Of a DNA stretch of 64,000 bases, positions 53,401-61,407 are shown piece by piece. The stretch lies in NCBI GenBank assembly GCA_947491025.1, contig CANLIC010000008.1, forward strand, positions 90,149 to 154,148, written 5' to 3'. The stretch is from Myxococcales bacterium (GTDB lineage: Bacteria > Myxococcota_A > UBA9042). The notes under the pieces are model-generated. The model saw nothing but the letters and a program-made list of their open reading frames with translations. It had not been told where the DNA came from and made no database searches. Each line of letters opens with the position of its first letter. Positions within the stretch are counted from its first letter, which is position 1. A program made the translations under genes and the position numbers.

Positions 53401-53620
53401 TGACGCCGTACTTGACCCAACCGGCGTCGCGGCGGGCATCGCCCTCGTCGAGCTCGCCGCGGCGCGTCACCAGGTCGCGGACGTGGCCGACGCTGGCCTC
53501 GACCTCAAAGCCGTCGCCCAGGTACTTGCGGATCGTCGCGGCCTTGGTCGGCGACTCGACGATCACCAGCGCCCGCTCTTTGGGGGATCGGGCTTGCTGG
53601 GTTGCGGTTGCCGCCTTCAT
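50483..53620 (-). CDS. topA: DNA topoisomerase I (type IA)
   Basis: A 1,045-residue enzyme relaxing negative supercoils. The TOPRIM domain begins LVIVESPTKAATIRKYLG with the DDDREGE acidic motif (TDDDREGESISWHL). The catalytic tyrosine is in GLISYMRTDSTR. The EEKGIGRPSTYA motif is present. Instead of zinc fingers the C-terminus has several TopA repeat domains with RFGTFARCGE, RYGFYLQLG, RYGDYLKVG, RYGLYVTDG and PFGLYLTDG, then a Lys/Ala/Thr-rich tail (~930-1045) that resembles histone H1 tails of actinobacterial and myxobacterial TopA. ATG 53620 overlaps the dprA stop by four bases. Confidence 0.97.
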   Translation of the reverse strand: MKAATATQQARSPKERALVIVESPTKAATIRKYLGDGFEVEASVGHVRDLVTRRGELDEGDARRDAGWVKYGVNVDNGFAPLEEVYRVPPQKKRQIDELKRALRGVDTLYLATDDDREGESISWHLLEELKPKVEVRRLVFHEITKRAIQAALENPRPLDMDLVNAQRTRRIIDRLYGWDVSEVLWRKIKPGLSAGRVQSVALRLLVSRERERIAFRSSAYWDLLAQLSVGSESFQAILWRVGDQRVVSGRDFDATTGIRKGDEGLLLDGAKAAALAEAMRGAALRVAELEVKPLTRKPAPPFTTSTLQQEANRRLKMSAQQTMRVAQGLYEKGLISYMRTDSTRMADEAVAATQAAVRERFGERRLAEATRVYETRSAGAQEAHEAIRPAGERFLTPEELGRDLSDPERKLYELIWRRTLACQMADAQLEQTTVDVALTPTRGPTATLRANGRIVRFDGFLAAFGEADDESDAGRLPAMEKGQALQWHGDDPLQAREHQTRPPARLNDASLVRALEEKGIGRPSTYAAILQGLLDRGYAFRRGNALVPTFMGMIVTDLLERNMPQLVDYAFTAQMEAQLDAIARGEEDCARYLRSFYRDGFDAGSGHVLGLTHLLSQVRDRIDPAVASGLTIGEHGGDKVEVRIGRFGTFARCGERTATVPEEQAPDELTVARAIELFEAKERGDAPLGHAEDGTPVFLRNGRYGFYLQLGLKRGDDDKPKIVSLSKGMAPETLDIARALQQLTLPRALGKHPRTEQAIEAHVGRYGDYLKVGAESRSLPLGTFAVDVTLEQAAAHWDKPRAPGGREMLREIGVRASDGAMISLWQGRYGLYVTDGKAHCNLKDEDPDNLDAETAAKWIAKAAEERAGKLVGTHPATGLEMRVMKGPFGLYLTDGAVNASLPRGMDGDDVELVWAVQRMADYGKPVKGKKGARAAKPANKTAASTRASADPAVKTAAKAAGKSTGKTAAKSTGKARSAAAPNEAAATTKANATAGAKAAASVRKTSSKGLASSSVEAPVMAPPPAPPPPSRTGIRRPAPRGAPA

Positions 53621-54762
53621 TCAATGTCCTTCTCTGCCGCCCGCAGTCCGGCCGGTGTCGCCAGGTGTCGGCCGTAGCGATCCATCACCACGAGGCCCTC
53701 AAGCGCCAACTCCAGCAGCAAAGACACCATCGCCCCGCGGGCTTCGACTGGCGCCACGGCGGCGGGCGAGAGCCCGTGCGGGTGGCTGCCGACGACGGCC
53801 TGCAGCAGCGTCCGTTGCTGCGCCGTCAGCTGCACCGGGTTCGACAGCGCGGGAAGCGCGGCCGGATCGGCGGCGTATCGTTGCCAGCCGCCAGCGCCCG
53901 CGTCAATGGCGCCCACCCTCGCCGCCGCGTCTTGCTTCGCCAATGGCGCGCTGCGGGTCCGCGCCTCGCGCCCCGCCAAGGGCCCCTGGGGCAGCAGCGA
54001 GCGCTGCGCGGGCTCCCCGCCGACCGCCGCAGGTGACGGCGCGGAATCGACGAGCCCTGCAGACCGCAAGGCCGCGAGCCAGCGCAGCAGCGCCTCTGGC
54101 GACGCGACACAGCGGGCACCGCCCTCCAAAAGCGCGTGGCCGCCGGCTGCGTTGGGGCTCCGCGGCGACCAGGGCACCGTTGCGACAGGCAGCCCGATCG
54201 CTCGAGCCCGCCCGGCAGCGTGCAGCGAGCCGCTGCGATCGCTCGCGCAGACGACGAGCAGCGCGTCCACGGCGGCGGCCAGCGTCACGTTGCGGGCGCG
54301 AAAGGCGGCCGGCTGCACGGCAGCACCATCGACTGCGGCGGCGAGCAGCCCGCCCAGATCGCCGATACGGTCGAACAGTGCGGCGTTCTTGGCGGGGGTC
54401 GCCGGTGTCATCCCTGCTGGAAGTACGGCCACCGTGTGGCCGCCGGCGTGCAATGTAGCGCGGTGAGCGATGGTATCGACCCCATCGGCTCCGCCGCTCC
54501 ACACGGCCCAGCCTACCTGCACCGCAGCTTCAGCGAGGGCGCCGGCAAGCGCCGCCTGCTCCCCGGTTGGGGCCCGCGAGCCGACGATCGCCAGCCGGGC
54601 CGTGGCCTCGGCGCCGCAGCTGCCCCGCACAAAGAGGCTCCGTCGCCTAGCGTGCCCGCGGTCGCGCCGCAGCCAGCCGAGGGCGAGGGCCTCTTCGAGC
54701 GAGATCTCAATGCTTTGCTCCACCGCCGGCGCGTCGTCGCGGCGTGCTCCGCCTTGTCCCAT
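53617..54762 (-). CDS. dprA: DprA/Smf, DNA-processing protein
   Basis: A 381-residue protein that loads RecA on incoming single-stranded DNA during natural transformation. The start is ATG 54762, behind GGGAGGGG; an ATG 66 bp upstream lacks one. The Rossmann-like core shows ARLAIVGSRAPT, WSGGADGVDTIAHRATLHAGGHTVAVLPAG and the RNxxLA region (FRARNVTLAAAVDALLVV). A Pro/Ala linker leads to a C-terminal winged-helix domain (LTAQQRTLLQAVVGSHPHGLS). No comEA/comEC lies nearby. The ATGA overlap with topA suggests co-translation; a dprA-topA order is common in bacteria. Confidence 0.92.
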   Translation of the reverse strand: MGQGGARRDDAPAVEQSIEISLEEALALGWLRRDRGHARRRSLFVRGSCGAEATARLAIVGSRAPTGEQAALAGALAEAAVQVGWAVWSGGADGVDTIAHRATLHAGGHTVAVLPAGMTPATPAKNAALFDRIGDLGGLLAAAVDGAAVQPAAFRARNVTLAAAVDALLVVCASDRSGSLHAAGRARAIGLPVATVPWSPRSPNAAGGHALLEGGARCVASPEALLRWLAALRSAGLVDSAPSPAAVGGEPAQRSLLPQGPLAGREARTRSAPLAKQDAAARVGAIDAGAGGWQRYAADPAALPALSNPVQLTAQQRTLLQAVVGSHPHGLSPAAVAPVEARGAMVSLLLELALEGLVVMDRYGRHLATPAGLRAAEKDIE

Positions 54763-54900
54763 GGCGCCCCTCCCGGCCCCCGTCTCTGCGACCTCCAACC
54801 GAGGCCGCAGTGGGGTGCACCAAGGCAAGGTCGCTCGCAGCGCGGAGTCGGCGCGCAGGCGGCCGCGATCGGGGTCTGCGCCAGCCGGGCGGGTCGCGGC

Positions 54901-56304
54901 TCAGCTGCGGCGCCACAGCCGGGCGGCGTAGAAGCAGTCGACGCCGTCGCGCAGCGGGTGGCTCCGCAGGTCGCCGACCTCATCGCGCATGTCCGCCAGC
55001 CATGTGGGCGCAGCGTCCGGTGCGTCCGGGCGGTGATCGCGCTCAAACTCAGGATGAGCGCGGAGAAACTCCTCGACGACGTCGGCCCCTTCTTCCTCGG
55101 TCAGGGTGCAGACCGCGTAGACCAGTCGCCCGCCGGGGCGAACCCGCGACGCTGCGCTGCGCAAGATCGCCCGCTGGAGCAGCGCCAGCCGCACCACGTC
55201 GGCCATGGTGCGTCGGGCCGCGATCTCCGGTCGTCGCCGCAAGGTGCCGAGACCGCTGCAAGGGGCGTCGATCAACACCGCGTCGTAGGGTCCAGGCGCC
55301 AGCGTGGGCCGCATCGCGTCGCCAGCCCAGGTCGCTGCCGCCTGCAAGCCCGCCAGCCGCAACAAGGCCTCTGCCTCGGCCAGCTTGCCGTCGTCGACGT
55401 CGACCAGGTCGACGCTGGCGCCGCTTGCGCAGAGAAAGAGCGCCTTGGCGCCACGGCCGGCGCAGAGGTCGAGCACCCGCTCCCCAGACTGTGCCGCCAG
55501 CCACTCGACCACCGCAGCGCTGGCCCCATCCTGCGCGATCGCAGCCCGCCTGGCGTGGAGCCGGCTCTGCCAGAAGGGCCCCGAGTGCAGCACCAAGGCA
55601 CCCGGAATGTCGCCAACCCGCGCCACCTGCACGCCCTCGGCCGCCAGCTCGGCGAGGACCCCGGCCCGCGCTGCCGGGATCACGTGCAGGTGCGTCGCCG
55701 GCGCCTGGCAAAGCGCCGCCAAGAGCGCGTCTCCGTCGACGCCAGCACGGCTTGCGAAGGCCCGCACGTGCAGCGTTTGCCACGGTGGCAGCGCTGGGGG
55801 CAGCGAGGTGCGCCAGGGCGCCTCGCGCGCCAGCCGCCGCAGCACCGCGTTGAGGTAGCCGATGCGCCCGCGCGGCACGCGCCCCTTGGCCGCCTCAATG
55901 GTGGCGTCGATGGCGGCAAAGTCGGGAATTCGGTCCAAGCCGCTCAGCTGATGCAGGCCGACGCGAACGGCGCACAGCGTCGCGACGTCCAGTCCATGAA
56001 GCCCCTCGTGGCTGACGGCGACCGCCCAGGCGTCAAGGCGATGCTGCAGCCGCAACGCTCCATAGATGAGCTCCGTACACAACCCACGATCGGGTCCCGG
56101 CAGCGGCGGGTTGCGGTCGAGCGCGTCGGCGACGGCCAACTGGCTGCGTGCCCCGCGCTCGATGGCGATGAGGGCATCGATCGCCCGGCCGCGGACCTCA
56201 ACGCCAGCGTCGTGGTGCGGGGCGCGCCGCAAGTCCCTAGACAGAGAGGCATCTTCGCTGATCGCCGCGGGAGCGGCCGGAGCGGATGGCAGCGGGCGAG
56301 ACAT
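54901..56304 (-). CDS. rsmB: RsmB-type 16S rRNA cytosine-C5 methyltransferase
   Basis: A 467-residue enzyme of the Sun/RsmB family acting on small-subunit rRNA (C967 in E. coli). An N-terminal NusB-like RNA-binding domain (~38-165, with LNAVLRRLARE) leads into the SAM-binding methyltransferase: GERVLDLCAGRGAKALFL (motif I), VDLVDVDDGKL, the motif IV DAPCSGLGTLRRRPE and motif VI YAVCTLTEEEG, which carry the two conserved Cys of RNA m5C enzymes. It ends CFYAARLWR as in homologues. The gene lies 138 bp upstream of dprA and is divergent from the second UPF0104 gene. A short basic tail and an Ala/Pro-rich N-terminal stretch are extra. Confidence 0.93.
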   Translation of the reverse strand: MSRPLPSAPAAPAAISEDASLSRDLRRAPHHDAGVEVRGRAIDALIAIERGARSQLAVADALDRNPPLPGPDRGLCTELIYGALRLQHRLDAWAVAVSHEGLHGLDVATLCAVRVGLHQLSGLDRIPDFAAIDATIEAAKGRVPRGRIGYLNAVLRRLAREAPWRTSLPPALPPWQTLHVRAFASRAGVDGDALLAALCQAPATHLHVIPAARAGVLAELAAEGVQVARVGDIPGALVLHSGPFWQSRLHARRAAIAQDGASAAVVEWLAAQSGERVLDLCAGRGAKALFLCASGASVDLVDVDDGKLAEAEALLRLAGLQAAATWAGDAMRPTLAPGPYDAVLIDAPCSGLGTLRRRPEIAARRTMADVVRLALLQRAILRSAASRVRPGGRLVYAVCTLTEEEGADVVEEFLRAHPEFERDHRPDAPDAAPTWLADMRDEVGDLRSHPLRDGVDCFYAARLWRRS

Positions 56305-56437
56305 CGGCCTCCCATAGCGCTAGCGTGGAGCCGCGCGGCGGCAGGCTCCGGGCTGGTCGCTCGCGCTGTCAAGCGCCGTGACCGACCTCGTGGCGGTCGG
56401 CGCCGACGGATGGTCACGATCGAGCGAGGGCACCGCG

Positions 56438-57490
56438 ATGGCGGACGCGACGGCAGACAGAGGGCAGGAGCCGGGAGGACGTCGGGCGCTGCTGCAGCGC
56501 TTGTTGCCACCGCTCGGCACGGCGCTGCTGGTCGGCTACATGCTCCACAGCACCGACCTGCCAGCCGTCGCTGCCGCGCTCCGACGCGCTGACCTTGGCC
56601 GCGTTCTCTCCGTGATCGTGCTGGGGACCGTCAGCGCGTGGCTGGCCGACAGCGCCTGCCTCGCCTGGATCTTGCGCCGAACGCTGCCGACCGCGGCCGA
56701 GGCACCCGGGCTCGGCCTGCGGCCCCTGGCCAAGCTCAAGGCGGCGAGCTACGTCCTCAACATCGTCAACTACAACGCCGCGACGCTCGGCATGGCCTAT
56801 GTCGTGGCGCGGCGCGCCAGCGTCGGCTTCCTCGAGGCCACCGTCGCGCTGGCCGTGATGTCCTGGCTCGACCTCGTGGCGCTCGCGTCGCTGCTCACCC
56901 TGGGCCTGCAGGTCGCGCCCGACCTCATCGCCGCGGTGCCGGGCCTGCAGGCACGGCTGCAGTGGATCGTGCTGGCGGTGATGGTCCTCGCCCTCGGCAG
57001 CGTGCTGATCCTGCAGTCCAAGGCGCCGATTCCGAGGCCGCTGCAGCGCCTGCGCAGCTGGTCCTTGCTGCGGCCCCTGGCCTCGCTGCGTCCGCAGTCG
57101 ATGATCGCAGGCGTGCTGCTGCGCGCGGCGTTTGTCTGCATCTACGTGCTGATCCACCACCAGCTGCTCGAGGCATTTGGCCTCGCGCCCTCCCTGGCGG
57201 CGCTGCTGGTGCTGGTGCCGGTGCTGACGGTGGTCGGCGTGGTGCCGCTCTCGATCTCGGGCATCGGCACGACGCAGCTGCTTGCCCGCGAGCTCTACCG
57301 CGGCTTTGCCCCGGCCGGGGTCGACGCGGTGCCGACGATCGATGCCATGACTACCGTCATGATCGTGGGCTTCATCGCTGGGCGGCTGCTGGTGGCGCTA
57401 CCCTTCTTGCCAGCGATCGGCCGCGAACTGCGCCTTGGCCCCCCAGATGCGAAGGCGTCGGCGGCGGTCGACGGCGACGAAGCGGCCTGA
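56438..57490 (+). CDS. Second UPF0104-type (LPG synthase TM-like) membrane protein
   Basis: A 350-residue polytopic inner-membrane protein. I chose ATG 56438 because the frame from GTG 56378 adds only a non-hydrophobic stretch; that longer start is possible. About eight helices are seen, starting PPLGTALLVGYML. Family features include the LNIVNYNAATLGMAYVVAR stretch and a late PLSISGIGTTQLLARELY segment, equivalent to the SPGNVG region of the homologue at 34.7 kb. The two are only distantly similar. Role unknown; a lipid- or glycan-linked flippase activity is inference. It converges on the anti-sigma gene with a 9-bp gap. Confidence 0.75.
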   Translation: MADATADRGQEPGGRRALLQRLLPPLGTALLVGYMLHSTDLPAVAAALRRADLGRVLSVIVLGTVSAWLADSACLAWILRRTLPTAAEAPGLGLRPLAKLKAASYVLNIVNYNAATLGMAYVVARRASVGFLEATVALAVMSWLDLVALASLLTLGLQVAPDLIAAVPGLQARLQWIVLAVMVLALGSVLILQSKAPIPRPLQRLRSWSLLRPLASLRPQSMIAGVLLRAAFVCIYVLIHHQLLEAFGLAPSLAALLVLVPVLTVVGVVPLSISGIGTTQLLARELYRGFAPAGVDAVPTIDAMTTVMIVGFIAGRLLVALPFLPAIGRELRLGPPDAKASAAVDGDEAA

Positions 57491-57499
57491 GCGTCCCGG

Positions 57500-58627
57500 C
57501 TAGAGGAACGTCGGCGGCGCCACGAGGCTGCTGAGGGCGGCGCTGTCGAGCTCGCTGATCACCGAGATCAACGTGCCATCGCGAAGCGCGTGCAGGACCT
57601 GGAAACCGACGACATGGTCGACCAGCGTCCCGCCGCTGGCGCCGCTCGGCTCGCCCGGGCGCTCGGTCTCGACCTCGGGATCTTCAAAGGGCGCGTGGCC
57701 GGCGCCGCGCAGGTGCTGCACCACGGTCATCGACTTGCCATAGGCCACGTAGCTGTAGAGCACGACAGGACGCCCCGCGAGCTGCGACAGCCGGGCGCCC
57801 TGCAGCTCAACGCCAGCGCCCTCCGGCACCGGCGGCCCCTGCACGCCAGGCAGCCGCGCCCGCAGCCAGTCGCGCACCGCGCCGACGTGGCCCTCGACCT
57901 CCAGCGGCAGCGGCGCAGCGTGGGTGCGCACCAGCGCCCGCAGGTTGGCTGGCGCCCGCACCGCGCCAAAGGGGCTGGTGCGGGTCAAGAACGTCGAGTC
58001 CACAGCGCCGCTGAGCACTTCGGGCACACCGAGATCGTCGGCCTCCTGCGCCAACGCGCCATGCGCGGCGAGACGCACAGTGGCGTCGTGGGCGTCGCGG
58101 ACGGCTGCAGCCTGCCGACGACGATCGACCGCGGCGCGGGCCTCAGCGTCCAACGAAGGCCCCGCGGCGCCGGCCAACACCACGTCGTCGCCCGCGGCCT
58201 GCGGCGCCACAGGGCCCGTCGCCCGCTGCCACGCGCCGCCAGCCGCCGTCGCCAAGCCAGGCCCCAGCGCCATGCTCGGCAGCTCGGCGTCTTGCCCGCC
58301 GCCGGCCCAGATCCAGGTGCCGACGCCCGCGGCAAGCAATAGACCCGCAGCCAACGCCAGCGGCGCCTGCTGCCCCATGTCGGCGATACGGCTCCGGCTC
58401 GACTGACACGCCTGCAGCCGCGCGGTCACCCGCAGCCGCGTGGCCGCGTCGGCCGGGACCTGACAGAGGTTGCGGCGCAACACCCGACGAAAACTCGCCC
58501 CTTCCTCGATGCGACATCGACAGCCAGCACAGGCTGCGAGGTGACAGTCGAATTCGGCGCGCTCACGATCGCCGAACTCACCATCGAGGTAAGTGAAGGC
58601 GTACTTTTGCACATCCTCGCAATTCAC
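57500..58627 (-). CDS. Membrane-anchored zinc-binding anti-sigma factor
   Basis: A 375-residue protein. GTG 58627 is chosen because AGGAGG lies six bases upstream; the ATG at 58633 touches the ribosome site. The product begins MNCEDVQKYAFTYLDGEF (Cys3) and carries the ZAS motif His29-xxx-Cys33-xx-Cys36, the zinc site that in RsrA-type anti-sigma factors releases its sigma on thiol oxidation. A membrane helix (~88-110, LALAAGLLLAAGVGTWIWA) separates the cytoplasmic zinc domain from a ~265-residue outer domain of unknown type. It is 68 bp downstream of the ECF sigma gene, its expected target. RsrA itself is soluble, so the anchor is a difference. Confidence 0.86.
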   Translation of the reverse strand: MNCEDVQKYAFTYLDGEFGDRERAEFDCHLAACAGCRCRIEEGASFRRVLRRNLCQVPADAATRLRVTARLQACQSSRSRIADMGQQAPLALAAGLLLAAGVGTWIWAGGGQDAELPSMALGPGLATAAGGAWQRATGPVAPQAAGDDVVLAGAAGPSLDAEARAAVDRRRQAAAVRDAHDATVRLAAHGALAQEADDLGVPEVLSGAVDSTFLTRTSPFGAVRAPANLRALVRTHAAPLPLEVEGHVGAVRDWLRARLPGVQGPPVPEGAGVELQGARLSQLAGRPVVLYSYVAYGKSMTVVQHLRGAGHAPFEDPEVETERPGEPSGASGGTLVDHVVGFQVLHALRDGTLISVISELDSAALSSLVAPPTFL

Positions 58628-58633
58628 GGTCAT

Positions 58634-58639
58634 CCTCCT
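58634..58639 (-). promoter_or_regulatory. AGGAGG ribosome site that fixes a GTG start for the anti-sigma factor
   Basis: AGGAGG on the minus strand lies directly against ATG 58633 but six bases before GTG 58627. Ribosome spacing favours GTG and gives the usual MNC start of this family. Confidence 0.62.
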
Positions 58640-58695
58640 GCTCAGCCAACCCAAACCGTCTGCCAACTCAAACGACCTCTCGGCGGGTCGACGTC

Positions 58696-59343
58696 TCAGC
58701 CGGCCTGGCGCTTGGCGCGCAAGCGAAACGCGTCGAGGGCCACGACGCCGTCATCGTCGACGGGTGGACGCTCGATGACGCCCTCGGTGATCGCGTGCTC
58801 CATCAGCTTGCGCTGCATGGCGCGCCGCGCCCGGTAGAGGCGGCTCATCACGGTGCCCACCGGGCACTCGCAGACTTCGGCGATCTCCTTGTAGGAGAAG
58901 TCGTGGAGGTCGGCGAGCAGCAGCACGGTCCGGAAGTCGTCCGGCAGCGAGTCGAGCGCCGCCTGCATGTGCTTGGACATGAGACCGTCGAGCACGATCT
59001 CCTCAAGCGGGCGGTACATGCCGGTGTCGCTGTACGACTCTGCGATCTGCCACTCGACCTCGGGCAAGGCGTCGGTCTCGACCTGCGGTCGCCGCTTTCG
59101 GGCGCGCGCCACGTTGTAGAACGTGTTGGTCATGATGCGGAAAAGCCAGGCCCGACAGTTGGTGCCTTCTTCGTAGCGGTGCCAGTTGTGCAGGGCCTTG
59201 ACGTAGGTCTCCTGCAACAAGTCCTCGGCATCCTCGCGGTTGCGCGACAGGTGCATGGCGAATGCGTAAAGCGCGTCGAGGTGCGGCATCGCCTCTTGAT
59301 CGAAGCTGGCGCGTTCGCGGCGCTTGCGGAATATCTCGAGCAT
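58696..59343 (-). CDS. ECF sigma factor, SigR-like (ECF12-type)
   Basis: A 215-residue group IV sigma factor from ATG 59343; the frame is open further upstream but that part is spurious. Region 2 (~20-85) reads LDALYAFAMHLSRNREDAEDLLQETYVKALHNW, and the EGTNCRAWLFRIMTNTFYN stretch is close to Streptomyces SigR. Region 4 (~130-190) has LPDDFRTVLLLADLHDFSYKEIAEVCECPVGTVMSRLYRARR. It would direct a stress regulon, probably thiol or oxidative, together with the downstream zinc anti-sigma factor. The promoter upstream matches the SigR consensus, indicating autoregulation. Distances and names rest on my recall of SigR, not on an alignment. Confidence 0.9.
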   Translation of the reverse strand: MLEIFRKRRERASFDQEAMPHLDALYAFAMHLSRNREDAEDLLQETYVKALHNWHRYEEGTNCRAWLFRIMTNTFYNVARARKRRPQVETDALPEVEWQIAESYSDTGMYRPLEEIVLDGLMSKHMQAALDSLPDDFRTVLLLADLHDFSYKEIAEVCECPVGTVMSRLYRARRAMQRKLMEHAITEGVIERPPVDDDGVVALDAFRLRAKRQAG

Positions 59344-59400
59344 GGACTGCGGCTCCTTCCTTACGCCGGGCGATGAAGCGACCGGCACCCTCCACGATAG

Positions 59401-59427
59401 AACGCCCCACCCCACCGCGCCATTCCC
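59401..59427 (-). promoter_or_regulatory. Putative autoregulated ECF promoter GGGAAT-N18-GTT
   Basis: On the minus strand GGGAAT (59422-59427) is followed after 18 nt by GTT (59401-59403). This equals the published SigR-type consensus and lies about 60 bp upstream of the sigma gene start. The start site near 59393 gives a 50-nt leader. Such self-promoters are the rule for ECF factors. Confidence 0.6.
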
Positions 59428-59571
59428 GGCCATGGCGCAGCGCAGTCTGGGGCCCGCAAAGTGCCACGACCGGTCGACGGCTCGGCCTGTTCGGGTGGGT
59501 CTGGCAGCCACGCCCACCGGGTGACAGGTTCGGCGCGGCATGGCAGCGTCGCGCCCGGCGGACGGGCGTGC

Positions 59572-59579
59572 AAAGGAGG
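59572..59579 (+). promoter_or_regulatory. AAAGGAGG ribosome site of phhB
   Basis: The fullest ribosome site seen in the window, five bases before ATG 59585. It decides this start over an in-frame ATG at 59540. Confidence 0.8.
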
Positions 59580-59584
59580 CGAAG

Positions 59585-59902
59585 ATGCAGCGATTGACGG
59601 CAGACGAGCGGACGAACGTCCTCGGGCCCCTGCTGGAGCGCGGCTGGCGGCTGAGCGAAGGGCGCGATGCGATCGAGAAGCGCTTCTTCTTTGCGGACTT
59701 CGTCGCCGCATTCGGCTTCATGGCCCGCGTCGCGCTGCGGGCAGAGGCGGCCTCACACCATCCGGAGTGGTCCAACGTCTACCGCACCGTCGACATCGCG
59801 CTCTCGACCCACGACGCCGGCGGCCTGACCGCGCTCGACGTCGCCTTGGCGCAGCAGATCGACGCCGAGGCCGAGGGCGCCACGGTAAGCCAAAGAAGCT
59901 GA
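59585..59902 (+). CDS. phhB: Pterin-4-alpha-carbinolamine dehydratase (PhhB/PCD)
   Basis: A 105-residue enzyme that dehydrates 4a-hydroxytetrahydropterin formed by aromatic amino acid hydroxylases. The catalytic motif HHPEW (residues ~58-62) and the following [22 protein letters not shown] region match the family, as does [20 protein letters not shown] before it. The length is normal. The ribosome site AAAGGAGG is unusually strong. No phenylalanine hydroxylase lies beside it; an additional moonlighting role of PCDs as transcriptional cofactors is known in animals but unproved here. It converges on the radical SAM gene with a 4-bp gap. Confidence 0.95.
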   Translation: MQRLTADERTNVLGPLLERGWRLSEGRDAIEKRFFFADFVAAFGFMARVALRAEAASHHPEWSNVYRTVDIALSTHDAGGLTALDVALAQQIDAEAEGATVSQRS

Positions 59903-59906
59903 GGGT

Positions 59907-61388
59907 TCAGAACCCGGAGGTCTCAGGACGGCGGTAGCGCAGCAGGCGCGCGGCGACCTTGAGCTCGTAGGGGTGGCGGTACATGCCGGCGTCCCAGCGC
60001 CAACGGCCGAGGGTCTGCAGCGCACGTCGACGCAGCCCCCGGTTGCGGGCGTCGGTCGAGGTCGGGAACGCAGCGTTCATCGTCAGCTCGAAGCCACGGA
60101 TCTGCTCGCGCAGCGCTGCCGAGATCCAGGGCATCGCGTCGGAACGGCGCTGGGCAAAGCCCTGCCACTCCGAGTTCAGCCAGCCGTCGAGCGTGGTCGG
60201 GAACGCGAAGCCTGTCTTGCGCGCGCTCTCCAGTAGCGTGCCCTCAAGCGGCACCGGCGTGTAGAGGTAGAACACCACCTCTGTCGCAGGGTTGACCTCT
60301 TTGACCTTCCGGACGAAGGCCAGGGTGCGGGCGACGTCCGCCTCTGGATCGGGCGGGCTGCCGAGGACGAACGAGTACTCAGGCACGACGCCGAAGCGCG
60401 CCATCCGCTCGGCCAACTGCAACGTCGACTGCGCAGTCTGCTTGCCGCCCTTGTTCATGCGCGCCAACGTCGCGTCGTCGCCGGCCTCGGCGCCCATGAA
60501 CACCATCGCAAGGCCCGAGTCCGCCATGGCCCGCCAGGTGTCGTCGTGCCACGCCAGCATGGTGTCGATGCGGCCCTCGCCCCACCAGCGCACGCCGAGA
60601 TCGGCGATGGCGGTGGCAAAGGCCCGACAACGCTTCTCGGCCACGAAGAAATTGTTGTCGTAGAACTCGATGGCATTGGCGCCGAAGTCCCGCACCAGCG
60701 TCCGCACGTCGGCGGCCGTGCGCTCCGCCGAGGCGGCCAGCCAGGCGCCGTCGACCATGTTTACGACCGCACAGAAATTGCAGAAGAACGGGCACCCGTA
60801 GCTGCTGTGGTGGCCGATGGTCCGGCTGCCGAGGAAGGTTGGCCGCAGGTAGCGCGCCATCGGCAGGCGGTGCCAGGGGAAGGACGGCTGCTCGCCAGGG
60901 TGCGGAATCTGCGGCATTCCTTCGTCGACGCCGCGCCCCGTGCTTGCGTCGCGCCAGGCCACGCCCTGCAGGCCACGGCCATCACCGCCGGCGGCGAGGG
61001 CGTCGCAGAGCAGCAGGAAGGCGCGCTCGCCGTGACCGCGCACCACGAAGTCTACCGCATCGTCGGCGAGAGCCACCTCTGCGTGCTGGCTGGGAAAATA
61101 GCCGCCCCAGACGATTCGGAGCTTGGGGTGCGCCGCCCGTAACCGCCGCGAGGTCGGCACCGCGTCGGCGAGCTGCGGCCCGGGCATGACGGTGATGCCG
61201 ACGAGGTCGGCCTGTCGGAGTCGAACCTCGGCGTCGAGGGCGACGAAGGGATCGCCCTCGACGAGGTTGCCGTCGACCAGCGACCAGCCGTGGCGACCTT
61301 CGAGCAAGGCCCCCAGCGCCAGCAGCGAGCAGGGCGCGATCGGCTTGCGGCCGGCCGAGCTCGGAGGGTTGTAGAGGACGACGTGCAT
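59907..61388 (-). CDS. B12-binding-domain radical SAM enzyme
   Basis: A 493-residue enzyme. Residues ~1-150 form a cobalamin-binding Rossmann-like domain (HVVLYNPPSSAGRK, LLALGALLE, DLVGITVMPGPQ), though the classic DxHxxG is not seen, as in many of this class. The [4Fe-4S] motif is Cys199-xxx-Cys203-xx-Cys206 in YGCPFFCNFC. SAM-binding and barrel features follow (FYDNNFFVAEKR, GEGRIDTMLAW, FMGAEAGDD with Glu, then SFVLGSPPDPEADV). This group includes methyltransferases, cyclases and hopanoid-modifying enzymes; the substrate is unknown. No precursor peptide or cluster gene is adjacent, although the next two genes include another radical SAM enzyme. Confidence 0.9.
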   Translation of the reverse strand: MHVVLYNPPSSAGRKPIAPCSLLALGALLEGRHGWSLVDGNLVEGDPFVALDAEVRLRQADLVGITVMPGPQLADAVPTSRRLRAAHPKLRIVWGGYFPSQHAEVALADDAVDFVVRGHGERAFLLLCDALAAGGDGRGLQGVAWRDASTGRGVDEGMPQIPHPGEQPSFPWHRLPMARYLRPTFLGSRTIGHHSSYGCPFFCNFCAVVNMVDGAWLAASAERTAADVRTLVRDFGANAIEFYDNNFFVAEKRCRAFATAIADLGVRWWGEGRIDTMLAWHDDTWRAMADSGLAMVFMGAEAGDDATLARMNKGGKQTAQSTLQLAERMARFGVVPEYSFVLGSPPDPEADVARTLAFVRKVKEVNPATEVVFYLYTPVPLEGTLLESARKTGFAFPTTLDGWLNSEWQGFAQRRSDAMPWISAALREQIRGFELTMNAAFPTSTDARNRGLRRRALQTLGRWRWDAGMYRHPYELKVAARLLRYRRPETSGF

Positions 61389-61407
61389 TGTGGGGGCCGG
61401 CTTTTCG

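Noticed and set aside
56305..56437. TTGACA on the minus strand upstream of rsmB
   Set aside because: No -10-like sequence lies 16-18 nt downstream.
54136..56592. An 818-codon plus-strand frame over dprA and rsmB
   Set aside because: It crosses two certain genes antisense and shows no domain.
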